Below, piece by piece: positions 32,394 through 44,228 of a DNA stretch of 64,000 bases. The DNA comes from Astropecten irregularis (taxonomy: Eukaryota > Echinodermata > Asteroidea > Paxillosida > Astropectinidae). The notes beneath the pieces are model-generated. The model had not been told where the DNA came from. It saw only the letters and a program-made list of their open reading frames with translations, and did no database searches. The stretch lies in assembly GCA_963971285.1 (NCBI GenBank), contig OZ020262.1, positions 8,066,745 to 8,130,744 on the forward strand, given 5' to 3'. Numbering within the stretch: position 1 is the first letter of the stretch; every line of letters begins with the position of its first letter. A program made the translations under genes and the position numbers.

Positions 32394-33446
32394 ACTAGAG
32401 TTTATGGCTGTTGGAAACAGCACATAAGGCTTTTTCACATATGATATAAAAAGCCTTCTTAATATGATGCTACTTCAGAAATTTGTATTCTCATTCTTAC
32501 TACTTTTAAATGAGGAGCTAATTCTTCTAGGGTTTGTTAATTCTTAATTGGCATATAAAGTTTGCCCCTTTAAATCCCTGTCACGTGACACACAATGTTT
32601 GCATAGGGCCTATAAACAAAAATATAAACTCTTCCCGACTTAGATACATACCAAGTTTCAACCGAATCGGACCTAGGGTTCGTTTATTATTGATGTACGA
32701 AGTTTGCAACTTTAAGGCATTGTCATTTGACGCACGATGACGTCATGATGACGTCATTGCCTATTTTTGTTATAACACTCCACGACTTGGATACATACCC
32801 AGTTTCAACTCAATCGGACCTAGGGTTCATTTATTATTTATGTGTAAAGTTTGCTCCTTTAAGGTGTTGTCACGTGACACTCGATGACGTCACTATAAAG
32901 TCATTGCAAATTTCCGATATAACTCTTCAAGACTTAGACACATACAAAGTTTCAATCCAATCAGACCAAGAGTTCGTTTATAATTGATGAGTGAAGTTTG
33001 CCCATTTAAGACGTTGTCACGTGACACACGATGATGTCATGGTGACGTAATTGTAATTTTTTGTTTTAACACTTCCCGCCTTAGATACGTACCAAGTTTC
33101 AACCAAATCGGACCTAGGGTTCGTTTATAATTGATGTGTGAAATTTGCCCCTTTAAGGCATTGTCACGTGACACTCCATGACGTCATGATGACGAAAAGT
33201 TTCGGGAGACAACTACCCTATATGGACTTCCTTCAGACCAAGTTTGGTTAAGATTGACTGTTTAGAAATTACAAAAGTGGCTCCGAGAATACCCCCGTGC
33301 TTTGTCTATGGGTTTTTGGCGACAAGAAGAGGAAGAAAAAAAAAAAAATAACAGAACAAAAACAAAGGCTTTTCGCTTCCGCGAAAAAGCCAAAAAAAAA
33401 AAAAACAGAACAAAAACAAAGGCTTTTCGCTTCCGCGAAAAAGCCA
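32394..33446 (+). mobile_element. HINE-like array unit 5 (146-bp repeats, two 3' stem-loops)
   Basis: The body matches 23,344-24,441 with four to five 146-bp CRE/E-box units. It ends with two stacked stem-loops starting near 33,367 and 33,421 (arms GGCTTTTCGC / GCGAAAAAGCC), then AACTAG. Confidence 0.82.
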
Positions 33447-34797
33447 ACTAGAGTTTATGGCTGTTGAAAACAGCACATATGGCTTTTCCGCATATGATAT
33501 AGAATATTTCTCTAATTAAATACACATCGCTGATGTTGTTTGATTCAGCAAATAAATGATATCGTCTTCGGGAAATGATTTCTCGTTTTAATCAAAAGAG
33601 GGCGTTATTCAAAACCGTGCGCTCGGAAAATACGGGTGCAGCCAAGTAAATACATGTAGTGGCAAAATGGGTCCGCCGAGCTCATGAATAAAAGTTAAGC
33701 ACTCAATATATTTGAAATAAGAGAGTTGTGAGAGCTATGAAAATGAAGGATTGAAGAAATATGGCACTGGACCTCCTGCCCGGTCTCTGGGCTTCCATTT
33801 GTGACCATTTTTGATGCAATTGGGTGAGAAAGTGGGTCTATTTCAGCCGCTTTGCAGAGGGATGTTTTTTTTTTAATGGCTTCTTTGACTGGAGTGATCC
33901 GTACCTTGTTTTAGGGGCGGTCAGCTGAGAATGAGTATAACTCAAAAATTCAACGGTCTCCCTACCATAAAATGAAAAGAAAATGAAAGGTTACATGTTC
34001 ATCATCATTTTTCTGTGCAACTTGAACAGCTGTGAGAGTTCTGTATATTTTTTAACGATTTTTGAAGTTTGGGGATTTATCACTGTTGTCCACGGGAGTT
34101 TATTTACTTGGGTGCAACCTTACGTACTGAAAACGGTATAAGTAGATTGCTGCGCGTGCGTGGTTGTCTGGTCAAAACACGGCTCAAAATCAGCATTTAC
34201 GCTGCTTTGCTGGCAACTATGGTAAGGAAGTAAATAAAAAAACGGCATATATAATCCAGGCAATCAAACATCTAAACGCGCCTTGTATTTATGTTGTTTA
34301 AATCGTATGTTTTATTTAATGACCAATATTTTCACGTACAGAGCAACCTACATCGATAGCATTTCGATTAAGATTTGGTGCTGGTATTTAATGATATATA
34401 AAAGGAATTACGTGCAAACTATGGCAAGTGTAAACGACGTTTTGTATCACGCAATCGGACATGTGCATTGTATGTTACAAACAGTGAATTGCGTACGCAG
34501 GCCTACATGTACACTGTACATAGTGTATGGGGAATTGATCAAGCTTTATGTTTAGTACAACGACCATGTTCACGTAATCTGTGTACAAAGTGAACGGGCT
34601 AGTTTGATAATTAAAAAAAATCATATAAAATCAAGTTTTGACGTCATGATGACGAAAAGTTTCGGGGAACAACTACCCTATATGGACTTCATTCAGACCA
34701 AGTTTGGTTAAGATCGGCTGTTTCAAAGTGACCAAAGTGCCGCGGACAAAAATCTGTGTACAAAGTCTATGGGCCACAGCACAAACTCAAAAAAAAT
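33447..34797 (+). mobile_element. HINE-like array unit 6 (first of 1351-bp triplet)
   Basis: 1351 bp, nearly identical to units 7 and 8 except for the first 50 bases. There it has the GCTGTT/AACAGC hairpin, while the others have TCTGTT/AACAGA. It ends CACAAACTCAAAAAAAAT without a stem-loop. The short ORF repeated in all three copies has no recognisable domain. Confidence 0.85.
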
Positions 34798-36150
34798 ACT
34801 AGAGGTTGTGTCTGTTGAAAACAGAACACATGGCTTTTCCGCATATGATATAGAATATTTCTCATATTAAATACACATCGCTGTTGTTGTTTGATTCAGC
34901 AAATAAATGATATCGTCTTCGGGAAATGATTTCTCGTTTTAATCAAAAGAGGGCGTTATTCAAAACCGTGCGCTCGGAAAATACGGGTGCAGCCAAGTAA
35001 ATACATGTAGTGGCAAAATGGGTCCGCCGGCCGAGCTCATGAATAAAAGTTAAGCACTCAATATATTTGAAATAAGAGAGTTGTGAGAGCTATGAAAATG
35101 AAGGATTGAAGAAATATGGCACTGGACCTCCTGCCCGGTCTCTGGGCTTCCATTTGTGACCATTTTTGATGCAATTGGGTGAGAAAGTGGGTCTATTTCA
35201 GCCGCTTTGCAGAGGGATGTTTTTTTTTAATGGCTTCTTTGACTGGAGTGATCCGTACCTTGTTTTAGGGGTGGTCAGCTGAGAATGAGTATAACTCAAA
35301 AATTCAACGGTCACCCTACTATAAAATGAAAAGAAAATGAAAGGTTACATGTTCATCATCATTTTTCTGTGCAACTTGAACAGCTGTGAGAGTTCTGTAT
35401 ATTTTTTAACGATTTTTGAAGTTTGAGGATTTATCACTGTTGTCCACGGGAGTTTATTTACTTGGGTGCAACCTTACGTACTGAAAACGGTATAAGTAGA
35501 TTGCTGCGCGTGCGTGGTTGTCTGGTCAAAACACGGCTCAAAATCAGCATTTACGCTGCTTTGCTGGCAACTATGATAAGGAAGTAAATAAAAAAACGGC
35601 ATATATAATCCAGGCAATCAAACATCTCAACGCGCCTTGTATTTATGTTGTTGACATCGTATGTTTTATTTAATGACCAATATTTTCACGTACAGAGCAA
35701 CCTACATCGATAGCATTTCGATTAAGATTTGGTGCTGGTATTTAATGATATATAAAAGGAATTACGTGCAAACTATGGCAAGTGTAAACGACGTTTTGTA
35801 TCACGCAATCGGACATGTGCATTGTATGTTACAAACAGTGAATTGCGTACGTAGGCCTACATGTACACTGTACATAGTGTATGGGGAATTGATCGAGCTT
35901 TATGTTTAGTACAACGACCATGTTCACGTAATCTGTGTACAAAGTGAACGGGCTAGTTTGATAATTAAAAAAATCATATAAAATCAAGTTTTGACGTCAT
36001 GATGACGAAAAGTTTCGGGGAACAACTACCCTATACGGACTTCATTCAGACCAAGTTTGGTTAAGATCGGCTGTTTCAAAGTGACCAAAGTGCCGCGGAC
36101 AAAAATCTGTGTACAAAGTCTATGGGCCGCAGAACAAACTCAAAAAAAAT
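34798..36150 (+). mobile_element. HINE-like array unit 7 (second of triplet)
   Basis: 1353 bp, direct tandem copy of unit 6 with few substitutions (for example an extra GGCC near 35,030). It begins ACTAGAGGTTGTGTCTGTTG. Confidence 0.87.
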
Positions 36151-37501
36151 ACTAGAGGTTGTGTCTGTTGAAAACAGAACACAAGGCTTTTCCGCATATG
36201 ATATAAAATATTTCTCAAATTAAATACACATCGCTGATGTTGTTTGATTCAGCAAATAAATGATATCGTCTTCGGGAAATGATTTCTCGTTTTAATCAAA
36301 AGAGGGCGTTATTCAAAACCGTGTGCTCGGGAAATACGGGTGCAGCCAAGTAAATACATGTAGTGGCCAAATGGGTCCGCCGAGCTCATGAATAAAAGTT
36401 AAGCACTCAATATATTTGAAATAAGAGAGTTGTGAGAGCTTTGAAAATGAAGGATTGAAGAAATACGGCACTGGACCTCCTGCCCGGTCTCTGGGCTTCC
36501 ATTTGTGACCATTTTTGATGCAATTGGGTGAGAAAGTGGGTCTATTTCAGCCGCTTTGCAGAGGGGTGTTTTTTTTTTAAATGGCTTCTTTGACTGGAGT
36601 GATCCGTACCTTGTTTTAGGGGTGGTCAGCTGAGAATGAGTATAACTCAAAAATTCAACGGTCTCCCTACCATAAAATGAAAAGAAAATGAAAGGTTACA
36701 TGTTCATCATCATTTTTCTGTGCAACTTGAACAGCTGTGAGAGTTCTGTATATTTTTTAACGATTTTTGAAGTTTGGGGATTTATCACTGTTGTCCACGG
36801 GAGTTTATTTACTTGGGTGCAACCTTACGTACTGAAAACGGTATAAGTAGATTGCTGCGCGTGCGTGGTTGTCTGGTCAAAACACGGCTCAAAATCAGCA
36901 TTTACGCTGCTTTGCTGGCAACTATGATAAGGAAGTAAATAAAAAAACGGCATATATAATCCAGGCAATCAAACATCTCAACGCGCCTTGTATTTATGTT
37001 GTTGACATCGTATGTTTTATTTAATGACCAATATTTTCACGTACAGAGCAACCTACATCGATAGCATTTCGATTAAGATTTGGTGCTGGTATTTAATGAT
37101 ATATAAAAGGAATTACGTGCAAACTATGGCAAGTGTAAACGACGTTTTGTATCACGCAATCGGACATGTGCATTGTATGTTACAAACAGTGAATTGCGTA
37201 CGCAGGCCTACATGTACACTGTACATAGTGTATGGGGAATTGATCAAGCTTTATGTTTAGTACAACGACCATGTTCACGTAATCTGTGTACAAAGTGAAC
37301 GGGCTAGTTTGATAATTAAAAAAATCATATAAAATCAAGTTTTGACGTCATGATGACGAAAAGTTTCGGGGAACAACTACCCTATATGGACTTCATTCAG
37401 ACCAAGTTTGGTTAAGATCGGCTGTTTCAAAGTGACCAAAGTGCCGCGGACAAAAATCTGTGTACAAAGTCTATGGGCCACAGCACAAACTCAAAAAAAA
37501 T
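36151..37501 (+). mobile_element. HINE-like array unit 8 (third of triplet)
   Basis: 1351 bp, direct tandem copy of units 6 and 7; the hairpin is of the TCTGTT/AACAGA type. It is followed immediately by ACTAGAG at 37,502. Confidence 0.87.
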
Positions 37502-38662
37502 ACTAGAGATTGTGTCTGTTGAAAACAGAACACAAGGCTTTTCCGTTTCCGCTTTTATTGAAAAAAATTGTCATAACCACATACACACAAAGGCAGTTGA
37601 TTATGATCTTATGTTTTATAGCTTTGAAGTGTGCACCTTTAATCAAAAACTCACGTGAACTGGTCATATTGTGTCACAAAGATAGACCTTGCCTAACATT
37701 GACTTTTGACGAAAGAATCATGATCCTAGCTCTTACCACTTTTAAATGAGGAGCTACTTCCTGATTGACCGGAAGTAGACGTCACAGAGGCCTGTCAAGC
37801 AATGTGTCACAATTGAAAGACATTGCCTAACATTGTCTATTGGTGAAATTAAGAATCATGATCATAGCTCTTACCACTTTTAAATGAGGAGCCACTTCCT
37901 GTTTGACCGGAAGTAGAGGTCACAGAGGTCAAGTAATGTTTCACAATGAAAGACCTTGCCTAACATTTTCTATTGGTGAAAGAATCATGATCATAGCTCT
38001 TACCACTTTTAAATGAGGAGCTACTTCCGGTTTGACCGGAAGTAGAGGGCACAGAGGTCAAGCAATGTAACAAAAATGAAAGACCTTGCCTAACATTGTC
38101 TATTGGTAAAAGAATCATGAGGGGAGCTCTTACCACTTTTAAATAAGAAGCTACTTCCTGTTTGACCGGAAGTAGAGGTCAAAGAGGTCAAGCAATGTGT
38201 CACAATTGAAAGACCTTGCCTAACATTGTCTATTGGTGAAATAATCATGATCATAGCTCTTATCACTTTTAAATGAGGAGCTACTTCCTGTTTGACCGGA
38301 AGTAGAGGTCACAGAGGTCAAGCAATGTTTCACAAAGAAAGACCTTGCCTAACAATCACTTTTGGTGAAAGAATAAACTTAATATCTCAATCCGTTGATT
38401 TGTTGTTGATTTTTAAAGATTTTGATTATTAAATTCAAATCGCCGGTCACGTGACACCTGATGATGTCACAATCACGCAAAGTTTCGGCAAACAACTACC
38501 CTATAGGGACTTCCTTCTGACCAAGTTTGGTAAAAATCAGCGGTTTAAAAGTGACCAAAGTGCCGCCGACAAAAACCTATGGTAACTCAAACGACAAGAA
38601 AAAGAAAAAAAAAAAAAATCAGAACAAAAACAATACCTTTTCCGAAAAAATCGGAAAAGCCA
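37502..38662 (+). mobile_element. HINE-like array unit 9
   Basis: ACTAGAGATTGTGTCTGTTG hairpin, five to six 129-bp units with more indels than elsewhere, a GACAAGAAAAAGAAA tract, and a 3' stem-loop CTTTTCCGA / TCGGAAAAG ending just before the next ACTAGAG. Both ends are present. Confidence 0.83.
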
Positions 38663-39521
38663 ACTAGAGATTGTGTCTGTTGAAAACAGAACACAAGGCT
38701 TTTCCGTTTCCGCTTTTATTGAAAAAATTGTCATTACCACATACACACAAAGAGAGTTGATTATGATCTTATGTTTTATACCTTTGAAGTGTGCACCTTT
38801 AATCATAAACTCACGTGAATTGGTCATATTTGTGTCACAAAGAAAGACCTTGCCTAATATTGACTTTTGACGAAAAATCATGATCCTAGCTCTGACCACT
38901 TTTAAATCAGAAGCTACTTCCTGTTTGACCGGAAGTAGAGGTCACACAGGTCAAGCACTGTGTCACAAATGAAAGACCTTGCCTAACATTGTCTTTTGGT
39001 GAAAGAATCATGATCATAGCTCTTTCCACTTTTAAATGAGGAGCTACTTCCTGTTTGACCGGAAGTAGAGGTCACAGAGGTCAAGCAATGTGTCACAATT
39101 GAAAGACCTTGCCTAACATTGTCTATTGGTGAAAGAATCATGATCCTAGCTCTTACCACTTTTAAATGAGGAGCTACTTCCTGTTTGACCGGAAGTAGAG
39201 GTCACAGAGGTCAAGTAATGTGTCACAAAGGAAGACCCTGCCTAACAATCACTTTTGGTGAAAGAATCAACTTAATATCTCAAACCGTTGATTTTTTGTT
39301 GATTTTTAAAGATTTTGATTTTTAAATTCAAATTGCTTGTCATGTGACACCTGATGACGTCACAATCACGAAAAGTTTCGGCAAACAACTACCCTATAGG
39401 GACTTCCTTCTGACCAAGTTTGGTAAAAATCGGAAGTTTTAAAGTGACCAAAGTGCCGCCGACAAAAAGTCTATGGTAACTCAAACGACAAGAAGAAGAA
39501 GAAGAAGAAGAAGAAGAAGAA
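38663..39521 (+). mobile_element. HINE-like array unit 10
   Basis: Same 5' end as unit 9 and three to four 129-bp units. It ends in a long pure (GAA)n tract at about 39,491-39,520 without a stem-loop. Confidence 0.82.
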
Positions 39522-40279
39522 ACTAGAGATTGTGTCTATTGAAAACAGAACACAAGGCTTTTCCGTTTTATGATATTCAAATAAATTGTCAAAACCTTTT
39601 ACACACAAAGACATTTGATTAAGATGTTAAGCCTATTATACTTTAAATATACTTGGTCATGTTTGTGTCAAAAAGAAAGACCTTGCCTAATATTAACATT
39701 TGGTGAAAGAATCCTGATCATAGCTCTTACCACTTTTAAATGAGGAGCTACTTCAGGTTTGACCGGAAGTAGAGGTCAAAGGGGTCAACCAATGTATCAC
39801 AAAGAAAGACCTTACCTTACATTCACTTTTTGTGAAAGAATCATGATCCTAGCTCTTACCACTTTTAAATGAGGAGCTACTTCCTGTTTGACCGGAAGTA
39901 GAGGTCACAGAGGTCAAGCAATGTGTCACAAAGAAAGACCCTGCCTAACAATCACTTTTGGTGAAAAAATCAACTTAATATCTCAAACTGTTGAATTTTT
40001 GTTGATTTTTAAAGATTTTGATGATTAAATTCAAATCGCTTGTCACATGACCTCTGATGACGTCATGATGAAAAAAAGTTTCGGGAGACAACTACCCTAT
40101 ATGGACTTCCTTCAGACCAAGTTTGGTTAAAATCGGCTACTAAAAAATGAGCAAAGTGCCGCAGACAAAATTTGTGTACAAAGTCTATACAAATTGAGGA
40201 GAAGAAGAACAAGAAGAAGAAGAAAGAAATAAAAACAGAACAAAAGTAATACCTTTTCCGATCACAATCGGAAAAGCCA
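39522..40279 (+). mobile_element. HINE-like array unit 11 (shortest)
   Basis: 758 bp with only two 129-bp units. The 3' stem CTTTTCCGAT / ATCGGAAAAG has loop CACA. Both ends are intact, so the size difference from unit 12 is mostly internal repeat number. Confidence 0.84.
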
Positions 40280-41482
40280 ACTAGAGATTGTGTCTATTGA
40301 AAACAGAACACAAGGCTTTTCCGTTTTATGATATTCAAATAAATTGTCAAAACCTTTTACACACAAAGACATTTGATTAAGATATTAAGCCTATTATACT
40401 TTAAATATACTTGGTCATGTTTGTGTCAAAAAGAAAGACCTTGCCTAATATTAACATTTGGTGAAAGAATCCTGATCATAGCTCTTACCACTTTTAAATG
40501 AGGAGCTACTTCAGGTTTGACCGAAAGTAGAGGTCAAAGGGGTCAACCAATGTATCACAAAGAAAGACCTTACCTTACATTCACTTTTTGTGAAAGAATC
40601 ATGATCCAAGCTCTTACCACTTTTAAATGAGGAGCTACTTCCTGTTTGACCGGAAGTAGAGGTCACAGAGGTCTAGCAATGTGACACAAATGAAAGACCT
40701 TGCCTAACATTGACCTTTGGTGAAAGAATCATGATCACAGCTCTAAACACTTTTAAATAAGGATCTACTTCCTGTTTGACCGGAAGAAGAGGTCACTGGG
40801 GTCAACCAATGTATCACAAAGAAAGACCTTGCCTAACATTCACTTTTGGTAAAAGAATCATGATCCTAGCTCTTACCACTTTTAAATGAGGAGCTACTTC
40901 CTGTTTGACCGGAAGTAGAGGTCATAGAGGTCAAGCAATGTGTCACAAAGAAAGACCCTGCCTAACAATCACTTTTGGTGAAAGAATCATGATCCTAGCT
41001 CTTACCACTTTTAAATGAGGAGCTACTTCCTGTTTGACCGGAAGTAGAGGTCACAGAGGTCAAGCAATGTGTCACGAAGAAAGACCCTGCCTAACAATCA
41101 CTTTTGGTGAAAAAATCAACTTAATATCTCAAACTGTTGAATTTTTGTTGATTTTTAAAGATTTTGATGATTAAATTCAAATCGCTTGTCACATGACCTC
41201 TGATGACGTCATGATGAGGAAAAGTTTCGGGAGACAACTACCCTATATGGACTTCCTTCAGACCAAGTTTGGTTAAAATCGGCTACTAAAAAATGACCAA
41301 AGTGCCGCAGACAAAATTTGTGTACAAAGTCAATACAAATTGAGGAGAAGAAGAACAAGAAGAAGAAGAAAGAAATAAAAACAGAACAAAAGTAATACCT
41401 TTTCCGATCACAATCGGAAAAGCCAAAAAAAAAAAAATCAGAACAAAAACAATACCTTTTCCGATTGAAATCGAAAAAGCCA
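40280..41482 (+). mobile_element. HINE-like array unit 12
   Basis: The first 300 bases are nearly identical to unit 11, but with about five 129-bp units. It ends with two stacked stem-loops: CTTTTCCGAT / ATCGGAAAAG, then CTTTTCCGATT / ATCGAAAAAG. Confidence 0.84.
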
Positions 41483-41677
41483 ACTAGAGGTTGTGTCTCT
41501 TGAAAACAGAACACATGGCTTTTCCGCATATGATATAAAATATTTCAAAAATTTATACACATCGCGTATTTTGTTTTTGGTTTAAAAGTGACCATGTCTC
41601 AATGTTGTTTAACCCATTATAGTCGCATGGTTAATGGATCTAGTCCCTAATTGAAGACACTGTCATTCAGTTGGACA
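41483..41677 (+). mobile_element. 5' fragment of HINE-like element
   Basis: ACTAGAGGTTGTGTCTCTTG (one hairpin base changed) and GGCTTTTCCG. The body leaves the family near 41,580, just before the DNA transposon at 41,683. Confidence 0.7.
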
Positions 41678-41682
41678 TTATA

Positions 41683-43007
41683 CAGGCGCGGATCCAGGAT
41701 TTTTCAAGACGGGGGGCACACTCAAAGTGAAACCTCTGAATGTCAATTTTCCCTACCTCCATGGTACATGGACGAAGATCCAATGAAGCGCCTATATACA
41801 TGTACATGCGTGTCATACAGGGGGAGCAGTGGAGTACGCCGGATTTTTCCAAGGGGGTGTTTAAAAGAAAAACATTGCGAAGCCGCTGCGTGGGGTGCGG
41901 GGCCCGCTTAAGGGCCCCGGAATTTTTTTTATCTTATATAAGCTCTGATGAATTCTAGAGTATTTCTGGGCCCTTTTTGATAGCTTTTTGACATGAAAAT
42001 AGGATGGAATTTTTTCTTTTCATTTTTAATTTAGGATTTTAGAGACATTTAACCAAAGGATTTTTATATTTTGGGATGGCAAATTTGTTTTCATACAGTT
42101 TTCATTTAGACGAAGGACCAAAATGAAATAATCATTCCACCAGTAACATTTCTTTGAACCATATTAAGAAATATGAAACAAATATATTATAAAGCCATGC
42201 CGGTTGCACCCGTTTTGAAGAAATACGGCAATTATTTTGTATCAGTTATCTGGCGGCCGCTACAAAAAACATTCACACCCCAGGCAAAGAAATGTTTTTA
42301 CGCAACCGCGAAATGTGATAATATTCACACCCGATGTCAAATAAATATATTCATCTGTCACTAATGGGCTTCCGTACAAAGCTGTGTAGTCGACACTCTG
42401 AAAATGTTTCATTTCTAAACATTCAAATGAATTGCTTTTCAATAAACATAGAATTTCCTAGAAAATCTAAATGAAATCCAGACAGAACGACGAGACATGT
42501 TCCTTTTTTTGCATGACAGAAATCGCAGTCACGGTCGTCCAGAACGAAGTCTCGGACTTCCTTTTAAAAGTAAGAACAGTGTCCATTATTTTATTTAGTG
42601 GAGTTATTAAGTGAGTGTTAGTTACTATGGTGGACTTGAGGAAGGACAATACAAGTTATGTTTGGATCACTGCTAATAAAGTGATAGGCAAGATTAGGAG
42701 AATCGTACTGTGCCGCCCATCCGTACAGTACTTGTGTTAAATCCACCACGTCTGTGTACAGTGAAAAGGAGTTTCTGTTAACGTGCGCACTGGCAAAAAG
42801 GCGAGCCGAGACATTAGCCTGTTGTCAGTTTTTCTTTGTGCGGCCGACAGAATGAACTGAAGAATGATGATTTTCTGCTCCTTCTCCCTTCTTTCTGCTT
42901 TCATTTGTTATTTCGTCAAATTTTACCGGGGGGCACAATTTTTTTTTTCCTCGCCAATTTTACCGGGGGGCACGTGCCCCCGCGGCCCACCCCTGGATCC
43001 GCGCGTG
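41683..43007 (-). mobile_element. 1325-bp non-autonomous DNA transposon with 5-bp TSD (copy 2, inverted)
   Basis: Inverted, nearly identical copy of 18,692-20,016. The ends are CAGGCGCGGATCCAGG and, inverted, CACGCGCGGATCCAGG. Direct repeats TTATA lie at 41678-41682 and 43008-43012. Two copies with different 5-bp duplications establish the target-site length. No transposase is recognisable. Confidence 0.88.
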
Positions 43008-43084
43008 TTATACCATGACATCATTATGATGACGTTGGAGGACCTGGGTGCTTTTGAGGATACATCATTATGCAAATGACACAA

Positions 43085-43530
43085 AATCATTTTGCGAGTA
43101 CAAAATAGTTAGCGTATACAACATCATTAACAAAAACAACATCATTAGCCAATACAAATTCATTTGTGAATACAAATTCATTTGCAAATAGAAAATCATT
43201 GGCGAACACAAAATCATTTGCGAATACAAAATCATTTATTGCCAGTACGTAATTATTTTGTGTATTCATTTGTCGAAGACGATATCATATGCGAATACGG
43301 AAAATTATTTTATATTCGTTAATAATGATCTTCTTCGACTTTCTTGAAGGCGATATCAGATGCGAATAGAAATCATTTGCAAATACTAATTCATATGTGA
43401 ATACAAAATCATTGTGCATATTCGCATAATCGTCTACGACAAATGATTGCGTGAAGATGACATCTTTTGCGAATTGAAATCAATATCGAATACCAATCAT
43501 TTGGAGAACATGATTGCATGAAACGTATTT
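43085..43530 (+). repeat. degenerate 17-18-bp tandem repeat
   Basis: Variants of AAATCATTTGCGAATAC recur, most regularly at 43,130-43,235 and scattered to 43,505. The reverse strand reads as repetitive FVFAND-type peptide, which is not a gene. Confidence 0.75.
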
Positions 43531-44228
43531 GCCTCCATGTAATGAACTTCAGTATTAAACTGATTGCCACGTATAGAAAAACACGCCTACAAGGTCTAGG
43601 GGAAAGGACGTGACATTTACTTGTTCATGTGTAAAACTGTATGATCAAATTGCCACGTACAAAAAGACAAAGTCTATGGATCTTTGCAGTTTTCCTATAC
43701 AACTCTTTCCAAGTATTACATGTACAACTTAATATTATTAAGTTGTACATGAATTTACTTAACACGACCCATAAAATGACGTACAATACTCCTCAACCTA
43801 CATTGAAAACATTTAGATTAAGATTTTGGATGCTGGTATACGTACGTGCATTGGCAAGATGAAATACGAGTTGTAAGTCACGACATTGTTTTACACAGGG
43901 AAAGATTGACGTAGGTACAGTGTATGAGAATTCCCGAATTCGAGCAACATAATGTTTTGTACATGACCATTAATTTCACGTAAACTGTGTACAAAGTTAG
44001 AGACCAGTAAATAGGTTCAAATCAGTCCGCAGAGCTCATTAATTTTTTGTATACCCTCAAAATGTTTCTTTATAAGAACATTTTCTGAACCTTACATGGG
44101 AATTCCTGTAGAACACAATTAAACAACTTGGTCACTAGAGTTTGGACTTTTACTTTTAAGTTGTTTGGATGAAATCCGACCCTAAATTCGCTCTACTTTT
44201 GCATGCAGTGGAGGGATAATCCAGACAA
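43531..44228 (+). repeat. diverged interspersed repeat
   Basis: 43,600-43,990 resembles 1-400 and 27,640-28,040 (AAAACTGTATGATC, CGACCCATAAAATGACGTAC, ACATAATGTTTTGTACATGA) but with many changes. The remainder leads into the 910-bp array without a recognised 5' end. Confidence 0.55.

Noticed and set aside
34283..37260. 82-90-codon ORF conserved in three copies
   Set aside because: The conservation equals that of the surrounding 1351-bp tandem copies, so it is not evidence of coding.
28430..41100. CRISPR-like regular repeats
   Set aside because: Units are 129 bp without unique spacers, in a eukaryotic transposon setting; no cas genes.
43087..43269. FVFAND-repeat peptide on the minus strand
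   Set aside because: Product of a degenerate 17-18-bp tandem repeat.
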